64,000 nt of DNA, taken from NCBI GenBank assembly GCA_039707655.1, contig CM077663.1:436373830-436437829 (forward strand). Direction: 5' to 3'. Positions 39,101-51,292 of this stretch are shown piece after piece. This DNA is from Elymus sibiricus. Its lineage: Eukaryota; Streptophyta; Magnoliopsida; Poales; Poaceae. The notes under the pieces are model-generated. The model did not search any database. It saw only the letters and a list, made by a program, of their open reading frames with translations, and had not been told where the DNA came from. A program made the translations under genes and the position numbers. Position 1 is the first letter of the stretch. Each line of letters starts with the position of its first letter.

Positions 39101-41459
39101 CTTTTGAATTCATTCATAAGGTTTTCAAAAATGAAGTAGAAGTTGTTGTAACAAGAAAATTATGTTTCTACAATTCGATTGCAGAAAGGAATATTTGAGT
39201 TACAAGTTTAGCGAATGTCTGATGAGTTGTGAAAGGGGTTTCATAACTTGCACCTCCCGGAGCACCACTGCAAGTGGAGAGTCCGTGTAGATGTAATCGA
39301 ACCATTCATGACATGGTAAGATCAAAGATGACATAAATAAATTTGCCATTATCCCTTTTAAAGTGATGCTTTAGAGACTGCGGCTTTTACACTGAAAAGA
39401 GCTCCATCGGGTCTGTTGAAATGACGCCATGGTATGGTACGCCCAACCATATTATATCTTTTCTTAACATTTGGAATATGGGGCTTGTGTAAAAGGTTAC
39501 AAACCTATTCCAAATCAGACAAGTGCTACTTTGTAGGTTATCCCAAGTCATTGGGTATTTCCCCACCACAATACCGAGGCAAATAGGTTTGCCACAAAGA
39601 ACGGTATGCTTTTTTGAAGAAAATGGTTCTTTCAAAAAGGTGAGTGGGAGAACAGTGCAACTCGACGAGATAAACAGTATCATCGTCATCAGATCAAAGG
39701 AAAGAGACCTTGGAAGTAATTCCGGAGTTTCTTACTGCGACTGATACGGAAGTCTCTACAATAAAATGTATGGACTTCGGTCGAACTTGCAGCTGAACCA
39801 CGTAGGCAAAGCTCGTGCAAACCTATCAGGTGCGCAAACGAGATATTGTTGTTAGACAACAGTATACCTACGATTCACAAGGAAGCGTTGATGGGCCCTG
39901 ACTCCGGAATTGGCTAAATGCCAATACAATCCGAGATAGTTTCCATATAAGTGATTCAAGATTAAGATCTTGATACACCTTTCGGAAGACTTAGAGTCTA
40001 ACGAATATTTATGGAACTAAAAACTGATACGGATAAAATGTTTTATCCATAAAGCTCGACTTGTTGCAATAACAAGTTCAAGGAGTTGACTACGATGAGA
40101 TTGTCTCACCGTAGCGATGCTTAAAGTCGGTTCGGGTTGAACTAGCAATTAATACATATTACAATCATGAGATATGAAACATGGATGACAAAAGGATTTC
40201 CATGTGATGGAAATGAAACCTAGGACTTGTATGTGATACAGTCCAAAGTAATTTGTCGATCCAGAGGATGCTAGTAAGTATGCAAACTTCAGAGTTTCAG
40301 CGATGGACAGAAGAGAGCAAAGTGGAGTTGGAATCTTCGTTTTTGATGGAATGGTCAAAAGGGTTTTGACTTCATCAAATGGGTATCGAAGATGCTTGTG
40401 ATTCAAGAAAGTAAGTGGGAGCATAATAATATTTCTAAAAACCTTGTGTACTTGACACATTGTTAATTGGAAATAAATTTCTTGACACGAATTAGGACTT
40501 CATTTGAAAATAGTTTTTCCGATGAAGTGCTTGGGCTAAATAGCCTCAATATTAGGCATGATGATCTATGGAGATAGATTTACCTAATGGGGCTAAGCAA
40601 TGAATACATATTGACAAGATGCTAAAACTTTTTAGCATTTAAAACGCCAAGGAGTGATTCTTGCCGAAGTCACATGGAAAGAGTTTTTGCAAGACTCGGT
40701 GTCCCAAAACACTGATGAGTAAAATACATGATGGAGATTCCACACACTCTTGTGTTTCGATTAATCATGTATTCCATGGTATGTAAAACAACCAGATATG
40801 TCCGATACTCCAAAAGTTGTTGCGAGTATGGATACCAAAGTGATCAAAGTACTGATCATAGGACAACAGTGAAAGATGTCATTGAGTACTAGAGTAGTAG
40901 TGATGACATGTTTTCTCGCAAGCAGAGATTATGAAGTGCTCGTTGTAAGTAATTACATCGATACAGTCTTCATCAATGCTCCATGCGATTTTCGATTTAA
41001 GTTAAGGGTTTTGTGTAATACACAATATGATGGCACGGTAGTTGGAAATTGTTCCAAACAAGATACTGTGGCGAATTCTATAACAAAGGCTAAGTATGTT
41101 GACGCTTAAGAAGCGACAAAGAAGTTGTTGAATCATATAGTTCATTCATGAACTTAGTATGGTTCCAAGATGGCTTTGGTCTATGGGACACTATTGCAGA
41201 TAGTTGCTCCATAGCTCAGTCTGAGGAATCAGGTTTCGACCAATGATTCACACATATGCAAAGCCAAGTCCACACAAAATATGAATTTTGTGAAAGCGTG
41301 AAAACGCGAGGATATGCAAAGTTACACACGGAGCTGAAGTCGTCAGATCTGTTGGACATCAGGCTATACCACATGCGAAGCATTTTTTACACCAGTATGC
41401 CATAGGTGTAAAGTGCATTAGCATTGACTAGATTATTGACTCTAGTGCAAGTGGGAGTC
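36165..41459 (+). pseudogene. Decayed copia gag-pol internal region
   Basis: No long open frame survives in 5.3 kb, but remnants are recognisable on the plus strand. Near 40081-40150 a copia reverse-transcriptase motif reads GVDYDEIVSP and is then shifted by one missing base before LKSV. Near 41085-41290 an RNase H tail reads TKAKYVDA, then a stop, and leads into a decayed KxxW..F segment. These fit Ty1/copia order, with the RNase H just before the 3' LTR. The region cannot encode an active polyprotein. Confidence 0.7.
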
Positions 41460-43597
41460 TGTAGGAGATATGCCCTAGAGGCAATAATAAATGTTATTGA
41501 TTATCTCCCTGTTCATAATTAGGTTTATGTTCCATGCTATAACTGCTATGGTTCTCGAGTCTGCAATAACCACGAGGCTCGGAGGAAGACTCATATGCAC
41601 GTGTGGAATAATAAACGGTAAAATGTATTCCTAGTCTGGCCTCTAAGACTAGCCCAAGTGTTGCATGATGGTTCTGTTTTCCTGATCATGGGCATGTCTA
41701 TGCCGGCAACTTTGAGGGCACAATGTTAGTAGAACACTTGTGTTGAATCGACCCGATTGATGTTATGCTATGAGATTCATTCGTCATAAGTTAATGGTTA
41801 ATAACACAGAGAAGTTAATGTTTGCATAATTCCTTAGACCATGAGAGTGTCGAGTTTCTTCATGCTTGCTTCATGAACTTTGGGGTTTGTTAAACGTCAT
41901 CCGTAAATGGGTGGCTATTACGGCGGCTTACGGGTTCATGGAAAAGTATGTTAAGTAACTTGATAGCTCAAGATTGGGATTTGCTCCTCCGACGATGGAA
42001 AGATATCTCTGGGCCCTCTCGGTGTTACGGTATCCATCATCGTCTGGCCAGACACAAGTGTGATTTGATCACAGGGATACCGGAACACAGAAACGAGAAA
42101 AGAGAACAAAAACCGGCAACGAGGTAACTGGCATTGTGGACAAGTGTTGATCCACGAGGATGCCGATGTTTCTCACCTCGGGTATTTGTAACATATCGCG
42201 AAGCAACAGGAATAGCACACGGCAACTGGAGGTTCACTCGAATATTCATTCGTGTGGGTATAGGGGTCAATATGGGTGTCCACGGCTCCGATGTTGATAA
42301 TAGATCGGAAAGAGTTCCGGTCATGTCTATACTTCACCGAACCTATAGGGTCACACGCTTAAGGGTCATCTATCTGCTGAATACTAGACGGGGAGTCTGA
42401 GAGAAAATCACCGAAAAAGTTTCGGACGAAACGGAAACGTTCCGGAGAGAACACCGGAATAGTTCCGGTGAAACTGAAAAGTTGTTTCAGGGTATTCCAT
42501 TAAGTCAAATTGGTTCTGGCACACGCCTGGAAATTCTTGGAGGATGCCAGAAGTGTTCTGGAAACTTCTGGGAATTTTTCGGGACAAAAACCGGAAATGT
42601 TCCGGAGCAGCCGGAACCGTTTTGGTTGCTTTTCGCTGAAGAAACATTGTTCCGAAATTGTTTCGGAATGCGTTCAAAATTGTTTTGGTGGGTGCTAGAA
42701 TTATTCTAGGCACACAGAAATAATTTGGGTTTTAACGGACGCAGAAAAATGTCTTCGTGAATAGTGAAAGGCACTTTTTGGGCTGATTTGCAAATGGGGT
42801 TTTTCTTCTAGAAGAAAACCACTTTTGGTGTGTGAAAGGGAGGTGGAGCTCCCCAAGGGGGCTGCAAATTTCGGCCATGGCATGGGGGGCCCTCCTTGAG
42901 GTGTCCTTCCACCTCATGGTGGATATCTTCTACACACCCTTATGTGGCATGTGGTGGAAAGATCCTAGGAAGGTCCTTTTGGTCTTTCCTCTACCCCTTG
43001 CTCCTCCTATAAATAGAGGTGGAGAGAGCTCTCCAAAATCAGCTCATGCTTGCTCTCATACACATGCCATTGACTTGTCTGGCTTCTCTCTCCCTCCCAG
43101 CGAAATAGTTTCGTAGAGCCGAAAGGCTGTCTGGGTTCCGGTGGGAACTAGTTCTGGACGGCGAAGCCCTGCCGGATAGATGACACCGTATGTGTGCAAC
43201 TCTGTAGAGAGATCGTAGTTTCGGTCTTAGTTCGAGAGTGCCTCCCGAAGGGCTGTCCAAGTGATCGTCTTAGTTTCGAGGGTCCTCCCGAAGGGATGTC
43301 CGAGTGATCGTTCGAGTTTCGAAGGTCCTCCCGAAGGGCTGTCCGCGACACCGTCCGAGGGACTGTCCGACCGCCTCCCGGAGGGCTGTCCGAGGGGCAG
43401 ATGTGGGAGTACATCCTCGCGGTTGGGAGGTTGTAAATCCTAGCTGCGGGGATCTGCACCGCCGATCGTCATCGACTCTACTTCCGCTGCGCTACGAGTC
43501 GGTAACGAAACAGATCAAACCTTGTATGTAGTCTCCATAGTGATCCTGGGCTGGTGCGTAGGTCGGAAATTTTTGTTTTCTACTGCGTTCCCCTTCA
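41460..43597 (+). repeat. 3' LTR of the copia-like element
   Basis: Same length as the 5' LTR and collinear at a constant offset of 7433 bp, with no indel seen. Nine of the ten differences noted are transitions. Confidence 0.93.
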
Positions 43598-45103
43598 CAT
43601 AGAGGGGGAAAGAGTTGGTGTTGACGGCGGCGAAGTTGTTGATGTAGATCGCCGTCACGATGATTGCCCCGGCGGCGTTCCAGCGCCACCGGGAGAGAGG
43701 GGGGAGAGCCCCCCCTCCTTCTTCTTCCTTGGTCTCCCCCCTAGATGGGAAGAGAGTTCCCCCTCTGGTCCATGGCGGCAGTGTAGGAGATATGCCCTAG
43801 AGGCAATAATAAATGTTATTGATTATCTCCCTGTTCATAATTAGGTTTATGTTCCATGATATAACTGCTATGGTTCTCGAGTCTACAATAACCACGAGGC
43901 TCGAAGGAAGACTCATATGCACGTGTGGAATAATAAACGATAAAATGTATTCCTAGTCTGGCCTCTAAGACTGGCTCAAGTATTGCATGATGATCATGTT
44001 TTCCTGATCATGGGCATGGCTATGCCGGCAATTTTGAGGGCACGATGTTAGAAGAACATTTGTGTTGAATCGACCCGAATTGATGTTATGCTATGAGATT
44101 CATTCGTCATAAGTTAATGGTTAATAACACAGAGATGGTTTACGTTTGCATGATTCCTTAGACCATGAGAGTATCGAGTTTCTTCATGCTTGCTTCATGA
44201 ACTTTGGGGTTTGTTAAACGTCATCCGTAAATGGGTGGCTATTACGGCGGCTTACGGGTTCATGGAAAAGTATGTCAAGTAACTTGATAGCTCAAGATTG
44301 GGATTTGCTCCTCCGACGATGGAGAGATATCTCTGGGCCCTCTCGGTGTTACGGTATCCATCATCGTCTGGCCAGACACTTTGTGATTTGATCACGGGGA
44401 TGCCGGAACACGAGAACGAGAAAAGAGAACAATACCGGTAATGAGGTAACTGGCATAGTGGAGAAGTTGTTGATCCACGGGGATGCCAACATGTCTCACC
44501 TCGGGTATTTGTAACATATCGCGAAGCAACAGGAATAGCACACGGCAACTGGAGGTTAACTCGAATATTCATTCGTGTGGGTATAGGGGTCAATATGGGT
44601 GTCCACGGCTCCGATGTTGATCATTGATCGGAAGGGGTTCCGGGTCATGTCTATGCTTCACCAAACCTATAGGGTCACACGCTTAAGGGTCATCTATCTG
44701 TTGAATACTAGACAGGGAGTCTGAGAGAAATTCACCGAAAAAGTTTCGGAGACAACGGAAGAGTTTCGGAGAGAGAGAACACCGGAAGAGTTTCGGTAAA
44801 ACTGAAAAGTTGTTTCAGGGGATACCATTAAGTCAAATTAGTTTCGGCACATGCCTGATAATTCTTGGAGGGTGCCAGAATCATTCTGGAAACTTCTGGG
44901 AATTTTTCGGAAGAAAAAACAGAAATGTTCCGGAGCTGCCGGAACCGCTTCGGATGCTTTTCGCAGATGAAAATCACTAATCCGGAATTGTTCCGGATCG
45001 CATTGAAAATTATTTTAGTGGGTACTGGAAATGTTCTAAGCCCACATAAATATTTTTAGTTCAACCGGACGCTGAAAAATGTCGTCGTGAATAGTGATAG
45101 TGC

Positions 45104-45300
45104 CTTTTGGGAGAAAATATCTCGTGAATAGTGGAAACACTATTATGAATAGTGGGAAACACTATTGGGAGAAAATATCTCGTGAATAGTGGAAACACTA
45201 TTATGAATAGTGGGAACACTATTGGGAGAAAATATCTCATGACTAGTGAAAACACTATTTATGAATAGTGAATCACTATTATGAATAGTGAAAATATCTG
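45104..45300. repeat. 58-bp tandem repeat within solo LTR
   Basis: GAGAAAATATCTCGTGAATA recurs at about 58-bp intervals (45112, 45170, 45228) with ACACTATTATGAATAGTG units between. The CACTATT/AATAGTG parts are self-complementary. Only one ACACTATT-type trace is present in the complete element's LTRs. Confidence 0.85.
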
Positions 45301-45606
45301 AGGGCATTTTGGTATTTTTACCATAGTCTCTCACCCTATAAATAGGAGGTGAGGAGGCAGCCCAAAAGTTCACTCTTACTCTCATACAAATGCCATGCAT
45401 GATCTGGCTCTCTCTCTCCCTCCCAGCGAAATAGTTTCGTAGAGCCGAAAGGCTGTCTGGGTTCCGGCAGGAACTAGTTCTGGACGGCGAAGCCCTGCCG
45501 GATAGATGACACCGTATGTGTGCAACTCTATAGAGAGATCGTAGTTTCGGTCTTAGTTCTAGAGTGCCTCCCGGAGGGCTGTCCAAGTGACCATCCGAGA
45601 TTCGGA

Positions 45607-46000
45607 GGTCCTCCCGAAGGGCTGTCCGAGGATCCGTCCGGTGGGACTATCCGAGGGACTGTTCTGAGGTCCTCCCGAAGGGCTGTCCGAGGATCCGTCC
45701 GGTGGGACTATCCGAGGGACTGTTCTGAGGTCCTCCCGAAGGGCTGTCCGAGGATCCGTCCGGTGGGACTATCCGAGGGACTGTTCTGAGGTCCTCCCGA
45801 AAGGGCTGTCCGAGGATCCGTCCGGTGGGACTATCCGAGGGACTGTTCTGAGGTCCTCCCGAAGGGCTGTCCGAGAATCCGTCCGGTGAGACTATCCGAG
45901 GGACTATTCGGAGGTCCTCCCGAAGGGCTGTCCGAGGATCCGTCCGGTGGGACTATCCGAGGGACTGTCCCGAGGCCTCCCGAAGGGCTGCCCGGAGATC
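45607..46000. repeat. 61-bp tandem repeat within solo LTR, about seven copies
   Basis: GGTCCTCCCGAAGGGCTGTC recurs at 45607, 45668, 45729, 45790, 45852 and 45913, with a variant near 45974. Each unit includes GGATCCGTCCGGTGGGACTA. The complete element has only about three shorter, differently spaced copies of the core at 35808-35960 and 43241-43395. Confidence 0.9.
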
Positions 46001-46735
46001 CGTCCGGGGAGCAGGCGAGGGAGTACATCCTCGCGGTTGGGAGGTTGTAAATCCTAGCTGCGGGGATCTACACCGCCGATCGTCATCGACTCTACTTCCG
46101 TTGGGCTATGAGTCGGTAACGAAAATGATCAAACCTTGTATGCAGTCTCCATAGTGGTCCTGGGCTGGTGCGTAGGTCGGAAAATTTTTGTTTTCTGCTG
46201 CGTTACCCTACAGGCAGAGGGACAGGAGCCCCTCCGAGATTGGATCTCCCTCTCTGTTCTTTTCTGTTTCGCGTTCTTATTTTCTGGCCGAAAACCGTTT
46301 CTTATATTCCCGGAGATCCGTAACTGCGATTGCGCTGAGATTTTAACACGATTTTTTTCCGGATATAAGCTTCCTTGCGCCCGAAGTAGAGCAACAACTG
46401 CCTTACGAGGTGACCACAACCCACCACGGCGCGCCTGGGCCCTGGGGCGCGCCCTGGTGTACTGTGGGGGTTGTGTGCCTCCTTTTGCATTGATTCAAAC
46501 TCCCAAAAATCACATATATTCCAAAATAATTCTTCATAATTTTTTATCGCGTTTGGAATTCATTTGATATGGATATTCTGCGAAACAAGAAACATGCAAC
46601 AAACAGGAACTGGCACTGGGCATTGGATCAATATGTTAGATCAATAAATCATATAAAATGTTGCCAAAAATATGTGAAAGTTGTATAATATTGGCATAAA
46701 ACAATAAAAATTATAGATACGACGGAGACGTATCA

Positions 46736-48595
46736 CAGAACATCAAGAAGTTTTCACCTCGGTCCATGACGTGGTATTCGATTGACATGGATGTGCTGGC
46801 AAGTGAGATTAGGGTCCTATATGAAAAATAGACGAGAACATGTTCTTGTGATGTCATTTTAGAACATGTAGTTATGTGAAATCCTAACCCTCTAACATGT
46901 GGATTTACATACGCAATTCAATTAGCAAAGTAGAAATAAGCCAAGCAAAGGCGCCTTTTGCAACCTTATTTTAGCAATACCTTATGCACCTTTTGTTTTG
47001 GTACGATTTAAAGTCGAGGCGAAGGATGGGCACCCTTGTCCTTAATTGACAATTTGAATGTACTTCCTCTATTTTTATTTACTCTGCATATTAACTTTGT
47101 CCTAAGTCAAACTACATAAAGTTTGATTAAATTTGAAACAAACTAAACTTTTATAATAACAAATATATATCATGTGCAAATATGGTCAATGATGATATTG
47201 ATTTAGTATGGTCGATGTTGATGATATTTTTTGTAAATCGGTCAAAGTTTATAAAATTTGACTTAAGACAAATGCAATATGGGGAGTAAATAAAAATGAA
47301 GGGGCATGCTTGTGTGCGATGGCATTGACGAATAACGTCGATGGCCAGAGCTAAGCTTGTCTGTGACGTTATTTGGTGTACAAAGAAGGGGGTCAGTGAT
47401 AGGAATACATTGCAGAACATCCAGCAGTTTTCACCTCGGTCCATGACGTGGTATTCGGTTGACGTGGATGTGCTGGCAAGTGAGATTAGGGTCCTATATG
47501 AAAGATTAGACGAGAAGATGTTCTTGTGATGTCATTTTAGAACATGTAGTTATGTGAAATCCTAACCCTCTAACATGTGGATTTACATACACAATTCAAT
47601 TAGCAAAGTAGAAATAAGCAAAGCAAAGTCACCTTTTGCAACCTTCTTTTAGTAAAACCTTATGCACCTTTTGTTTTGGTACAAATTAAAGCAGATGCGA
47701 AGGATGGGCACCCTTGTCCTTACTTGACTATTTGAATTTAATTCCTCTATTTTTATTTACTCTGCATATTAACTTTGTCCTAAGTCAAACTAGATAAAGT
47801 TTGATTAAATTTGAAACAAACTAAACTTTTATAATAACAAATATATATGATGTGAAAATATGGTCAATGATGATATTGATTTAGTATGGTCGATGTTGAT
47901 GATATTTTTTGTAAATTAGTCAAAGTTTATAAAAATTGACTTAAGACAAATGCAATATGGGGAGTAAATAAAAATGAAGGGGCATGCTTGTGTATGATGG
48001 CATTGACGAATAACGTCGATGGCCAGAGCTAAGCTTGTCTGCAACGATATTTGGTGTACAAATATGGGGGTCATTGATAGGAATAAATGACAGAACATCA
48101 AGAAGTTTCCACGTGCTATTGAGATGACGTGGATGTGATGACAAGTGAGATTAGGGTACTACAAGAAAGATTGGTCGAGAACATGTTCTTGTGATGTCAA
48201 TTTAGAACATGTAGTTATGTGAAATCCTCATGTGGATTTACATACTCGACAATTCAATAAGAAAAGTAGAAATAAGCAAAGCAAAGGCACCTTTTGCAAC
48301 CTTCTTTTAGCAAAATCGTATGCACCTTTTGTTTTGGTACAATTTAAAGTAGATGCCAAGGATGGGCACCCTTGTCCTAACTTGACTATTTGAATGCAAT
48401 TTCTCTATTTTCATTTACTCTCCATATTAATTGTGTCCTAAGTCAAACTATATAAAGTTTGATGAAATTTGAAACAAACTAAACATTTATAATAACAAAT
48501 ATATATGGTGTGAAAATATGTTCAGTGATGATATTGATTTAGTACGGTCAATAGTGATGATATTTTTTGTAAATTAGTCAAAGTTTATAAATTTG
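46736..48595. repeat. 678-bp tandem repeat, three copies, each with a Stowaway-like core
   Basis: The block GGGGCATGCTTGTG, then AACGTCGATGGC, AGAGCTAAGCTTGTCTG and TTGGTGTACAAAG, recurs at 47301 and 47979. A first copy is split by the LTR nest (33099-33214 continuing at 46736). A single copy exists at 54416 in the other large repeat. Each unit ends with an inverted-repeat module from CTATTTTTATTTACTCTGCA to AGTAAATAAAAATGAAG, resembling a Stowaway MITE. Confidence 0.85.
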
Positions 48596-48599
48596 GCTA

Positions 48600-50300
48600 T
48601 CGGCTGAGAAATGTGTCGAGACATCTGAGAAAAAAAAAGGGGAATGTGAGTGGACTTTTAGTTGGTTTTAAGGGTTTGCTTTGTTGAACTTATAATTTCC
48701 AAAATTGATCGTATGTACTTTTGCACGTGATTACTATATTTTTAAATTTAGTTTTTAACACAAATTTTAAACTTATTTAGAGTGATCGTATGTACTATAT
48801 TTTCAATAGTTTTTTTAGGAAAACTTTTTTTTAACGATTGTACTACTGTTCTCCGATGGGCTATATCCGTGTACAACAAGGTTCATGCTTTTAGCCCAAT
48901 AGGCATTAAACGAGAACACGTGAGTCCATTCAAAATCGAAGCGAACTATTCCTACATTTGGCTGCCAGACCCACCCAAAATCAAAGGGATCTATATCTCG
49001 CATTAGTGAGACGAGAGGATCACTCGCCTTAATAGTCCATAGTAATGGGCCGGCCCGTTAGCGCATCTTTAAGAGGAAAACAGAAGAAAACGGGAGATCC
49101 CAGGATTTGACCCCGAGACTCCTTGATGATGTGCAGTGAACCTAGTCATTGCGTTTGCGTAAACGCATGGTTCGTGTTCATTACAATGGTGCGGCCTACT
49201 TATAGGGAAAAGAGCCGGGTTTTTCTTTGTTTTTTCGGGTTTTTTTCCTATGCTTTTCATCGGTTTTTCTTAGTTTTTTCTCCATTTTTATTGTTTTTTT
49301 ATTTTCTTTCTTCTCTTCAGTATCTATTACTCTTCCTTGTTGTCTTCATTTCTTCCCGTTTTCTTTTGTTTTACTTAGGTTTTGTTTGTCTTTTTCTTGT
49401 TTTTCATCGATTCTACTTGTTTTCTCTAGGGTTTAACTTGTTTTCTATACACATTTTTGGTATATATCTAATACATTATCTTAATACATGTTTAATATCA
49501 TTTAAATTATTCTTTAACAGTTTTCAACTACCTAATTAACATTTTCTTAATACATGGTCAATATTTTTTCTATACGCATTTAACATTTTCAAATGCTTAA
49601 TACAATTGAAAGTTTTTTAATGCATGCCCAACATTTCTATATACAAGTTTAAAAAAATTAAAATACAAGTTTATCAATTTTTAATATATGTCAAAAAAAA
49701 TGTATACACATTTAACACTTTTTAAAATACAAATTTAATATTTTTTGAATACTTGGTCACCATTTTATCTATACACATTTAATATTTTTTCAAATGATTG
49801 ATTAAAATTTTACATACTTTTCAAAAAAATTCAAATACTTTTTTAACATTTTTATATACATGAAAAAAAATTCCATTTTTTTATTAAATGGACATCATTT
49901 TTTCTATACACATTTAACTTTTTTCAAATGGTTGATTCAAAAATTTCAAATACTTGTTCATGATTTTTTGAAATGCTTGATTACATTTTTGAAATACATG
50001 AAAAAAAATCATACACATTGAATTTTTTTATATACATTTTTCCTATACGCGCCGAATATTTTCGCTATACGTATTTTAAAAGATTCAAATGCTTGGACAA
50101 TTTTTTTTAATGTTTTATGTAGACTGTTTTCTCTAATGTATTATATTTAGAACATTTTAACAAAAGTAAAAAATAAAGCAAAAAACAAAAACACGAAACA
50201 TGAGAAAAAACAGAAAAACGAGGTTGTGGCCTCTCGTGCGCCTGGGCCGGCCCATCTGGGCTTATCTTCACGCGAGGGTTATTAGGGTTTGGCTGTAAGC
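48600..50300. repeat. AT-rich non-coding part of large repeat, copy 1
   Basis: Low-complexity AT-rich sequence with a recurrent phrase, AATACATGGTCAA..TTTTTCTATACACATTTAAC, matched in copy 2 at 56150-56850. It is bounded by GGGCCGGCCCGTTAGCGC (49048) and GGGCCGGCCCATCTGGGC (50244). No coding frame is credible. Confidence 0.6.
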
Positions 50301-50312
50301 GAGACATAGGGG

Positions 50313-50316
<4 letters not shown>

Positions 50317-50372
<56 letters not shown>
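50317..50372. repeat. (CT)n microsatellite, copy 1
   Basis: About 27 uninterrupted CT units. The homologous position in the second large repeat (57432-57478) also carries a CT run, so the microsatellite predates the duplication. Confidence 0.97.
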
Positions 50373-50374
<2 letters not shown>

Positions 50375-50396
50375 TTTCTATCATTACCACATTCCA

Positions 50397-51032
50397 CCTA
50401 GTGATTAATCCCTAAACCTTGGCCAAGCGGTTTCCGTAGCAAGAAAAAGGCCCGGGAAAGTGTGTGTGGAGGAGATGTTATGCTAGGATCAGTAAGCTAG
50501 TTCCATGCATGATGTGACGGGCTAACCGTCGAGTGTGTGCATACTGCGCACCCGCCCTCGGGCCCGCGGCTTCGGGTCAATCGTTGGCATGGGCTGAAGG
50601 CAGTGGCGGAGCTATGTTGAGACTAGGGGGGCGCTGCCCCCAGCCTTGGATCAATTCCTGAAGAAAAAAAATATTATGAGCGTTTAAATTAGATTTTTTT
50701 AGCATTTGCCCCCTCCCCCCAAACACTGATGATTTATGCCCCCCCCCCCCCCCCGGTGATTTTCGACTAGCGCTGCCAGGGGGGAGAAAGGGCAAGGGGC
50801 GAGCATTTTGCCTGGTGGGGGAGAAGGGGCAGGGGGAGAGCATTTTGTCGGGTGGGGGAGAAGAGGGGGCGTGGTCTAGGTCGTCGTAGGTGGTGGTGGC
50901 TAGTCTGGGTGAGACGCGGCTCATGGTGAGAGACAGAACAGAGACAAAGAGAGGGGCTAGGTTTAGGTGGCTAGCTGAGGTGGCGACTCAGTTGGTTGTT
51001 GACTAGGTTTTTGCACCCAACAGTATAATTAT
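50397..51032. other. Unassigned sequence with a possible hAT end fragment
   Basis: CAGTGGCGGAGCTATGTTGA at 50600-50619 followed by GGGGGGCGCTGCCCCC resembles the terminal region of hAT elements, but no matching inverted end or target duplication was found. A 17-C run lies at 50738-50754. No gene. Confidence 0.4.
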
Positions 51033-51034
51033 TA

Positions 51035-51290
51035 CTCCCTCCGGTCCTTTTTACTCCGCGTATTAGATTCGTGTCAAGTCAAACTTTGCGAAGTTTGACC
51101 AAATTTATATTAAAAATATCAACATCTAAAATACCAAATATATATATTATGAAACTACATTTCACAATGAATCTAACAATATTAATTTGGTATTGTAAAT
51201 GTTGATATTTTTTTATAAGTTTAGTCAAAGTAGAAAAATACTTTGACTTCGGACAAAAATTATATGCAGACTAAAAAGGACCGGAGGAAG
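51035..51290. mobile_element. Stowaway (Tc1/Mariner) MITE
   Basis: 256 bp. It begins CTCCCTCCGGTCCTTTTTA and ends TAAAAAGGACCGGAGGAAG, an inverted pair with one mismatch, and is flanked by TA at 51033-51034 and 51291-51292. The internal AGTCAAACTTTGCGAAGTTT is typical of the family. Confidence 0.95.
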
Positions 51291-51292
51291 TA

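Larger units (their letters stand above)
34027..43597 (+). mobile_element. Complete copia-like LTR retrotransposon, degenerate internal region
   Basis: Two 2138-bp LTRs (34027-36164 and 41460-43597) start TGTAGGAGATATGCCCTAGA and end CCCCTTCA. They are flanked by the 5-bp duplication CATAG (34022-34026, 43598-43602). The LTR start resembles BARE/Angela/WIS-type copia LTRs. A primer-binding site TGGCATCAAGAGCC follows the 5' LTR at 36166, and a purine tract CAAGTGGGAGTC precedes the 3' LTR. The two LTRs differ at only about ten positions by eye. Confidence 0.95.
43792..46212 (+). mobile_element. Solo LTR of the same copia family
   Basis: It starts TGTAGGAGATATGCCCTAGA, ends GTTACCCTACA and is flanked by the 5-bp duplication GGCAG (43787-43791, 46213-46217). 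It is 2421 bp, longer than the LTRs of the neighbouring element because two internal minisatellites are expanded (45104-45300 and 45607-46000). It is more diverged from those LTRs than they are from each other, so it is an older insertion reduced by LTR-LTR recombination. Confidence 0.92.
33215..46735 (-). mobile_element. Solo LTR of unknown family, split by nested copia insertions
   Basis: Segments 33215-34026, 43598-43791 and 46213-46735 (about 1.5 kb in total) form one element. It starts TGATAACCCACAAGTGTAGG and ends GGAGACGTATCA, and is flanked by CAGAA at 33210-33214 and 46736-46740. TG..CA ends and a 5-bp duplication are LTR hallmarks. On the minus strand it begins TGATACGTCTCCGTCGTATC, a start I associate with abundant Triticeae LTRs. 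No internal retrotransposon domain accompanies it, so it is best read as a solo LTR. Paralogous empty sites occur at 47411 and 48091. Confidence 0.78.
32491..50396. repeat. Large unclassified repeat, copy 1 (interrupted by nested LTR elements)
   Basis: Segments 32491-33214 and 46736-50396 together match 52706-57506 in the same order. Shared landmarks are TGGGCATGGGCAGTCCGGCC, TTTTCATGATTTCGGGTCGG, AACGTCGATGGC..AGAGCTAAGC, CTATCGGCTGAGAAA, GGGCCGGCCCATCTGGGC, and a (CT)n run followed by CATTACCACATTCC. No terminal repeats or intact coding frame were found, so the family is unclassified. Without insertions the unit is about 3.2 kb plus extra tandem copies. Confidence 0.8.

Noticed and set aside
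50107..50397. Open frame with Arg/Glu alternation, and its equivalent at 57309
   Set aside because: Translation of the (CT)n microsatellite and flank; not a gene.
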